64,000 bases of DNA, taken from NCBI RefSeq assembly GCF_011759365.1, contig NZ_JAARLZ010000012.1, positions 95,005 to 159,004 of the forward strand, given 5' to 3'. Position 1 is the stretch's first letter, and each line of letters opens with the position of its first letter. The notes beneath the pieces are model-generated. The model had not been told where the DNA came from and did not search any database. It worked only from the letters and a program-made list of their open reading frames with translations. The position numbers were made by a program, and so were the translations under genes. Below, piece by piece: positions 60,867 to 64,000 of this stretch. Origin of the DNA: Luteibacter anthropi (GTDB taxonomy: Bacteria; Pseudomonadota; Gammaproteobacteria; Xanthomonadales; Rhodanobacteraceae).

Positions 60867-61324
60867 TCCGCCGGCTGGCCCTCGGCCGGTGCGTCGATGA
60901 GCTGCGCATGCAGGGATGCGCCGTAGATGGCGACGGCGCGGATGTTCGCATCCGACCAGAAGCAGGCGGGCAGGTGGCCTGCATGGACCTCGACATCCAG
61001 GTGGAAGTGAGCGTCCAGCTCCAGCGCCTTGATGGCGGTCACGATCTCATCCTGGCGCGGGCGCAGTGCGTCGAGCAGCTCGCGCAGTGCCGTGTCGGTG
61101 GTGTACGTGCGCTGCTCGGGCATACGCAGGCACCAGCCATGGGCGCGGCGCTGGTTGATTGCCGTGTCGTCCAGGTCGCCTTTCTGCCAGGTATGCGCGG
61201 CCTCCAGGCCGAGCTGGTCCTTCAGGTGGTCGACGAGATGGCGGTCGGAAGTAAGCCGGAAGGACGCGCGTACACGCGGCGCGCGCTGGCGCAGGTCGGC
61301 GTCAGGTAGTGATGCATCGGTCAT
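60818..61324 (-). CDS. DUF4279 domain protein
   Basis: 168 codons from the ATG at 61324 (MTDASLPDADLRQRAPRVRA), 6 bases after AAGGGGA; an ATG two codons earlier is too close to the site. The DUF4279 pattern is visible: VRASFRLTSDRHLVDHLKDQ, then HTWQKGD, and an L-rich segment RELLDALRPRQDEIVTAIKA. Some DUF4279 proteins are found in polymorphic-toxin immunity contexts, but no toxin is adjacent here. Tail-to-tail overlap with sufT. Confidence 0.7.
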   Translation of the reverse strand: MTDASLPDADLRQRAPRVRASFRLTSDRHLVDHLKDQLGLEAAHTWQKGDLDDTAINQRRAHGWCLRMPEQRTYTTDTALRELLDALRPRQDEIVTAIKALELDAHFHLDVEVHAGHLPACFWSDANIRAVAIYGASLHAQLIDAPAEGQPADQSMPVSSLAASDIME

Positions 61325-61390
61325 GACCATTCCCCTTAACCGGCAAGTTCATGCGCCGGCGATGTGTCTAGCATCGCTTTTTTCAGGCTA

Positions 61391-61406
61391 CTAGGGAAAT
61401 CCCTAG
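61391..61406. promoter_or_regulatory. 16-bp palindromic operator candidate
   Basis: CTAGGGA-AA-TCCCTAG is a near-perfect dyad with two central bases. It lies 66 bases upstream of the DUF4279 start and 281 bases before the M4 protease start, within a 363-base gap that holds no gene. The dyad has the size of a dimeric helix-turn-helix site, such as a LuxR-type response regulator target. No clear promoter for the protease was found beyond this. Confidence 0.5.
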
Positions 61407-61687
61407 GTAGTCGTTCGCGATAACTTGCGCTAGGTTGGCAAGGACCGTCGGCGGGGAGGCTGACGGTTGGCTCCGTGGGGCATCGACGCAACGTATCGCC
61501 GATCCCTTGTTCCGGTCCGCACCGCTGTAGCGAGGACTCAGGGAAGAAGGCGGCGCATTCCGATCAGCGCGGGGTTTGCTGATTCTGTACGGGCTTCGCG
61601 CCATCCGGCGCGACTTTCATATCGTTTCGGAATGTGGTCCGTCGACCGCAATGGTTTCGTGCGGCCCTTTCCAGGAGGAGGAACGTA

Positions 61688-63481
61688 ATGGCACGTCATG
61701 TTCGCTTGAAACTCCTTGTCGCCTCGCTGGCGATCGCAGGAACGTCGATCGCCTCGGCGGCATCGGAGCAGGCACTGCAGGCGCAGAACCTGGGCGCCGC
61801 ACCGGTCTCGCAGCTTGCTGCGAAGCTGGGCCTGTCCTCGGACAACGGCTTCGTCGCCAAGGCCTCGGCGCCCACCGTCCGCGGTACGCAGACCGTCCGC
61901 ATGCAGCAGACCTTCAAGGGTGTACCGGTCTTCGGTCACACCGTCGCCGTGGAACAGGATGCCCAGGGCAATGCCCTCGTCGCCAGCGGCGTGGTCTCGT
62001 CCGACCTGCAGGTCGATATCGCTTCGGTGTCGCCGAAGCTCGATCAGTCCCGCGCCGTGGCTGCGCTGGTCCGCAACTCCATTGCACTTACCTCGGCAAA
62101 GCCGGAAAACGCCAAGGCTGACCTCTACGTCTATCCGCAGGACGGCGCTCCGGCCCGTCTGGTCTATCTCACCTCGTTCGTGATCGGCGGTGACCATCCG
62201 TCGCGCCCGACCGCTTTCGTCGATGCCAACACCGGCGAGATCATCTCGCAGTGGGACGGCCTGACCTACGCCAATGCCACCGGTCCCGGCGGCAACCAGA
62301 AGACCGGCCAGTACACCTGGGGTGCCAACGGCCTGGCCTATCTGGACGTGACCCAGTCGGGCACGAGCTGTACGGCGCAGAACGCGAACGTGCGCACGTA
62401 CAACATGAACAAGGCGACGTCCGGCACCGGCACGCTGTGGACCTTCACCTGCCCGAACTCCAGCGGCGATGCCATCAACGGCGCCTATGGTCCCATCAAC
62501 GACGCCCACCACTTCGGTGGCGTGGTGCATGACATGTACCAGGCCTACAACGGTGCGCCGCCGCTGAACATGGTGCTGGTGATGAAGGTGCATTACGGCA
62601 CCAACTATGAGAATGCCTTCTGGGACGGCAGCTCGATGACCTTCGGCGACGGCGCCAGCACGTTCTACCCGCTGGTGGCGCTCGATGTGACCGGTCATGA
62701 AATCAGCCATGGCTACACGGAACAGAACTCCAACCTGACCTACAGCGGTCAGTCCGGTGGCATGAACGAGGCTTTCTCGGACATGGCCGGTGAAACGGTG
62801 GAGTACTTCGACCGCAACGGCCAGAACGACTGGCTGGTGGGTGCCGAGATCTTCAAGGGCAACGGTGCGCTGCGTTACATGTGCAACCCGACCCAGGACG
62901 GTCGCTCGATCGACAACGCCGCCAACTACACCAGCAGCCTCGACGTGCACTACTCCTCGGGTGTGTACAACAAGGCGTTCTGCCTGCTCGCCAAGACCAG
63001 CGGCTGGAACACGAAGACCGCGTTCCAGGCGATGGCCCGCGCGAACAAGCTCTACTGGCAGGCCAACAGCACCTTCAACAGCGGTGCATGCGGCGTGGAA
63101 ACGGCGGCCAATGACCTTGGCTTCACCAAGGCCGACGTTACGGCTGCCTTCGCTGCCGTGGGCGTGAGTTGCTCGGGTGGCACCGGCGGTACCGTGCTGC
63201 TGAACCAGACCGGCCTCGCCGGTTCGGCCAACCAGGAGCTGAGCTACTCGGTGAACGCAGCGGCGGGTACCCTCGTCGTCACGATCAACGGTGGCACCGG
63301 TGACGCCGACCTGTACGTGCGTCGCGGCGCTGCCCCGACCACCACGACGTACGATTGCCGTCCGTACGTTGCCGGCAACAACGAGACCTGCACCCTGAAC
63401 GTGGCCACCGCCGGCACGTACTACATCAAGGTGCGCGGCTACTCGGCCTTCACCGGCGTGACGCTGAAGGCAGTCCAGTAA
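61688..63481 (+). CDS. Secreted M4 family (thermolysin-like) metalloprotease with PPC domain
   Basis: 597 codons from the ATG at 61688 (MARHVRLKLLVASLAIAGTS), preceded by AGGAGGAGG. Signal peptide to about residue 25, FTP/propeptide region about 55-190, and peptidase M4 from about 200. The zinc motif HEISH is at H337, E338 and H341, and E361 in NEAFSD is the third ligand. The M4 C-terminal domain carries LDVHYSSGVYNKAF. A C-terminal pre-peptidase (PPC) domain lies at about 515-597 (GDADLYVRRGAAPTT). It is made as an inactive precursor, secreted and self-processed, by analogy with the family. A strong terminator follows. Confidence 0.95.
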   Translation: MARHVRLKLLVASLAIAGTSIASAASEQALQAQNLGAAPVSQLAAKLGLSSDNGFVAKASAPTVRGTQTVRMQQTFKGVPVFGHTVAVEQDAQGNALVASGVVSSDLQVDIASVSPKLDQSRAVAALVRNSIALTSAKPENAKADLYVYPQDGAPARLVYLTSFVIGGDHPSRPTAFVDANTGEIISQWDGLTYANATGPGGNQKTGQYTWGANGLAYLDVTQSGTSCTAQNANVRTYNMNKATSGTGTLWTFTCPNSSGDAINGAYGPINDAHHFGGVVHDMYQAYNGAPPLNMVLVMKVHYGTNYENAFWDGSSMTFGDGASTFYPLVALDVTGHEISHGYTEQNSNLTYSGQSGGMNEAFSDMAGETVEYFDRNGQNDWLVGAEIFKGNGALRYMCNPTQDGRSIDNAANYTSSLDVHYSSGVYNKAFCLLAKTSGWNTKTAFQAMARANKLYWQANSTFNSGACGVETAANDLGFTKADVTAAFAAVGVSCSGGTGGTVLLNQTGLAGSANQELSYSVNAAAGTLVVTINGGTGDADLYVRRGAAPTTTTYDCRPYVAGNNETCTLNVATAGTYYIKVRGYSAFTGVTLKAVQ

Positions 63482-63510
63482 GTCACAAGCGTCATCTCTC
63501 CAGTGCGACA

Positions 63511-63540
63511 AAGCCCGGGCAGGGATGCCCGGGCTTTTTT
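63511..63540 (+). terminator. Intrinsic terminator of the M4 protease gene
   Basis: AAGCCCGGGC and GCCCGGGCTT form a 10-bp stem around AGGGAT, followed by a T run to 63540, 30 bases after the stop. Confidence 0.95.
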
Positions 63541-63552
63541 ACACCCCCGTGC

Positions 63553-63578
63553 GTAGGAGCGCGCCTCGCGCGCGACCC
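63553..63578. repeat. Single REP arm
   Basis: GTAGGAGCGCGCCTCGCGCG followed by CGACCC, with no inverted partner close by. It marks the outer edge of composite repeat copy 3. Confidence 0.85.
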
Positions 63579-63883
63579 TTTGATACGTGACGTCTCCGAA
63601 CAAGAGAGCCTCCCTACCGAAGGTGTGGGAGCTGATCGCATCGGCGATGTTGCGCTCCGTAGAAACGCAGCCCGTGTGGTGTTCCGCTCCGTAGGAAGGG
63701 CTCGCCTGTCGGCCTCGCGCTCGGCGCTGGAACGTGGCGTTGCAGAGGCGACGGGGGCGGCCCTTGGCGCTCCGGCCTGCGGTGTCCCTTGGGAAAGGAG
63801 GAGCCGCTTACGCGGCTCAGTGTCTTATGGCTTGCGCCCCTTCGGGCCCGGGGAGCGGGCGGGGTTTCCTGACTCGGCCTCCG
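63553..63883. repeat. Composite repeat element, copy 3, truncated by an IS30 element
   Basis: After the REP arm come an outer segment with CTCGCCTGTCGGCCTCGCGC (shared, inverted, with 39570-39600), module A (about 63746-63765), module B (63762-63852, GGAGCCGCTTACGCGGCTC) and the left arms of two core helices: GGGGAGCG at 63850 and TTTCCTG at 63865. The sequence then stops matching at about 63883, where the IS30 end begins. No gene is supported in 63541-63889. Confidence 0.75.
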
Positions 63884-64000
63884 GCGATCTCAACCGGTCG
63901 GTGCAACAGTTTGATGAAGTACTTCAGCCGGACACTGGAAGCCCAGTGTCTGCCGAGGTCGCTGGTTTAGTTCTTTGGCCACGGCATTGAGCTGGGCCTG
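63883..64000. mobile_element. IS30-family insertion sequence, partial (runs off the window)
   Basis: The boundary is set by the loss of similarity to the composite repeat after ACTCGGCCTCC. Sequence from there reads, on the minus strand, as the 3' end of an IS30-type transposase gene. The other end, inverted repeats and target duplication are outside the window. Confidence 0.7.
63890..64000 (-). CDS. IS30-family transposase, C-terminal fragment
   Basis: 36 codons up to TGA reading QAQLNAVAKELNQRPRQTLG then FQCPAEVLHQTVAPTG. The LNxRPRxTLGxxxPAEVL ending is characteristic of IS30 transposases. The rest of the gene, including the DDE catalytic residues, lies beyond the window, so completeness is unknown. 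Confidence 0.85.
   Translation of the reverse strand, partial: QAQLNAVAKELNQRPRQTLGFQCPAEVLHQTVAPTG

Overview
The window is GC-rich, densely coded gammaproteobacterial DNA. Gene order (rng-yhdP-tldD, yjgA-pmbA, dnaE/accA/tilS), a class II DAHP synthase and many short intergenic inverted repeats starting GTAGGAGCGCGCC point to the Xanthomonadales, most likely Rhodanobacteraceae (Luteibacter/Dyella type). The genus is inference, since no rRNA is present.

Layout. (1) 1-11124: end of the S10 operon plus the spc and alpha operons (rplB' to rplQ, with secY and rpoA). rpmJ is absent between secY and rpsM. Candidate internal regulatory structures precede rpsH, rpsE, rpsM and rplQ. (2) 11148-30565: housekeeping genes: dsbB, class II DAHP synthase, a CoA-transferase, an O-methyltransferase/AraC divergent pair, queG, then nnr-tsaE, amiC, rsfS-rlmH-maf, rng-yhdP-tldD. 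(3) 30566-39702: an accessory block. It holds a 7.2-kb gene for a secreted multidomain glycoside hydrolase (GH2-like N-terminus, Ig-like and three F5/8-type C domains, GH64-like C-terminus) behind a structured leader with its own terminator. Two composite REP-bounded repeat elements follow, flanking two tiny orphan ORFs. (4) 39703-47022: yjgA, a DUF1653 gene, pmbA, DUF4870, ispA-xseB, two secreted proteins, tilS and a NYN/LOTUS gene. (5) 47131-55456: accA and dnaE on the minus strand, separated by a plus-strand array of five secreted beta-sandwich-like paralogues. (6) 55571-61324: nudix hydrolase, a triple REP tandem, a 5'-3' exonuclease, a nitroreductase, a sigma factor/membrane protein/DUF3106 operon, sufT and a DUF4279 gene. 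(7) 61688-64000: a secreted M4 metalloprotease with a PPC domain, then a third composite repeat interrupted by an IS30-family element that runs off the window.

How the parts fit together. The ribosomal block and the envelope, RNA-processing and lipid genes are core. TldD and PmbA (TldE) normally act as one protease and sit on either side of the glucanase insertion. The glucanase, the M4 protease and the small exported paralogues suggest a lifestyle with extracellular polymer degradation, possibly of fungal or plant walls (inference).

The signals most worth pursuing are: the composite repeat, whose three helices keep pairing through compensatory changes between two copies; the leader RNA and terminator before the giant hydrolase; and the five-gene family of unknown exported proteins inserted between dnaE and accA.
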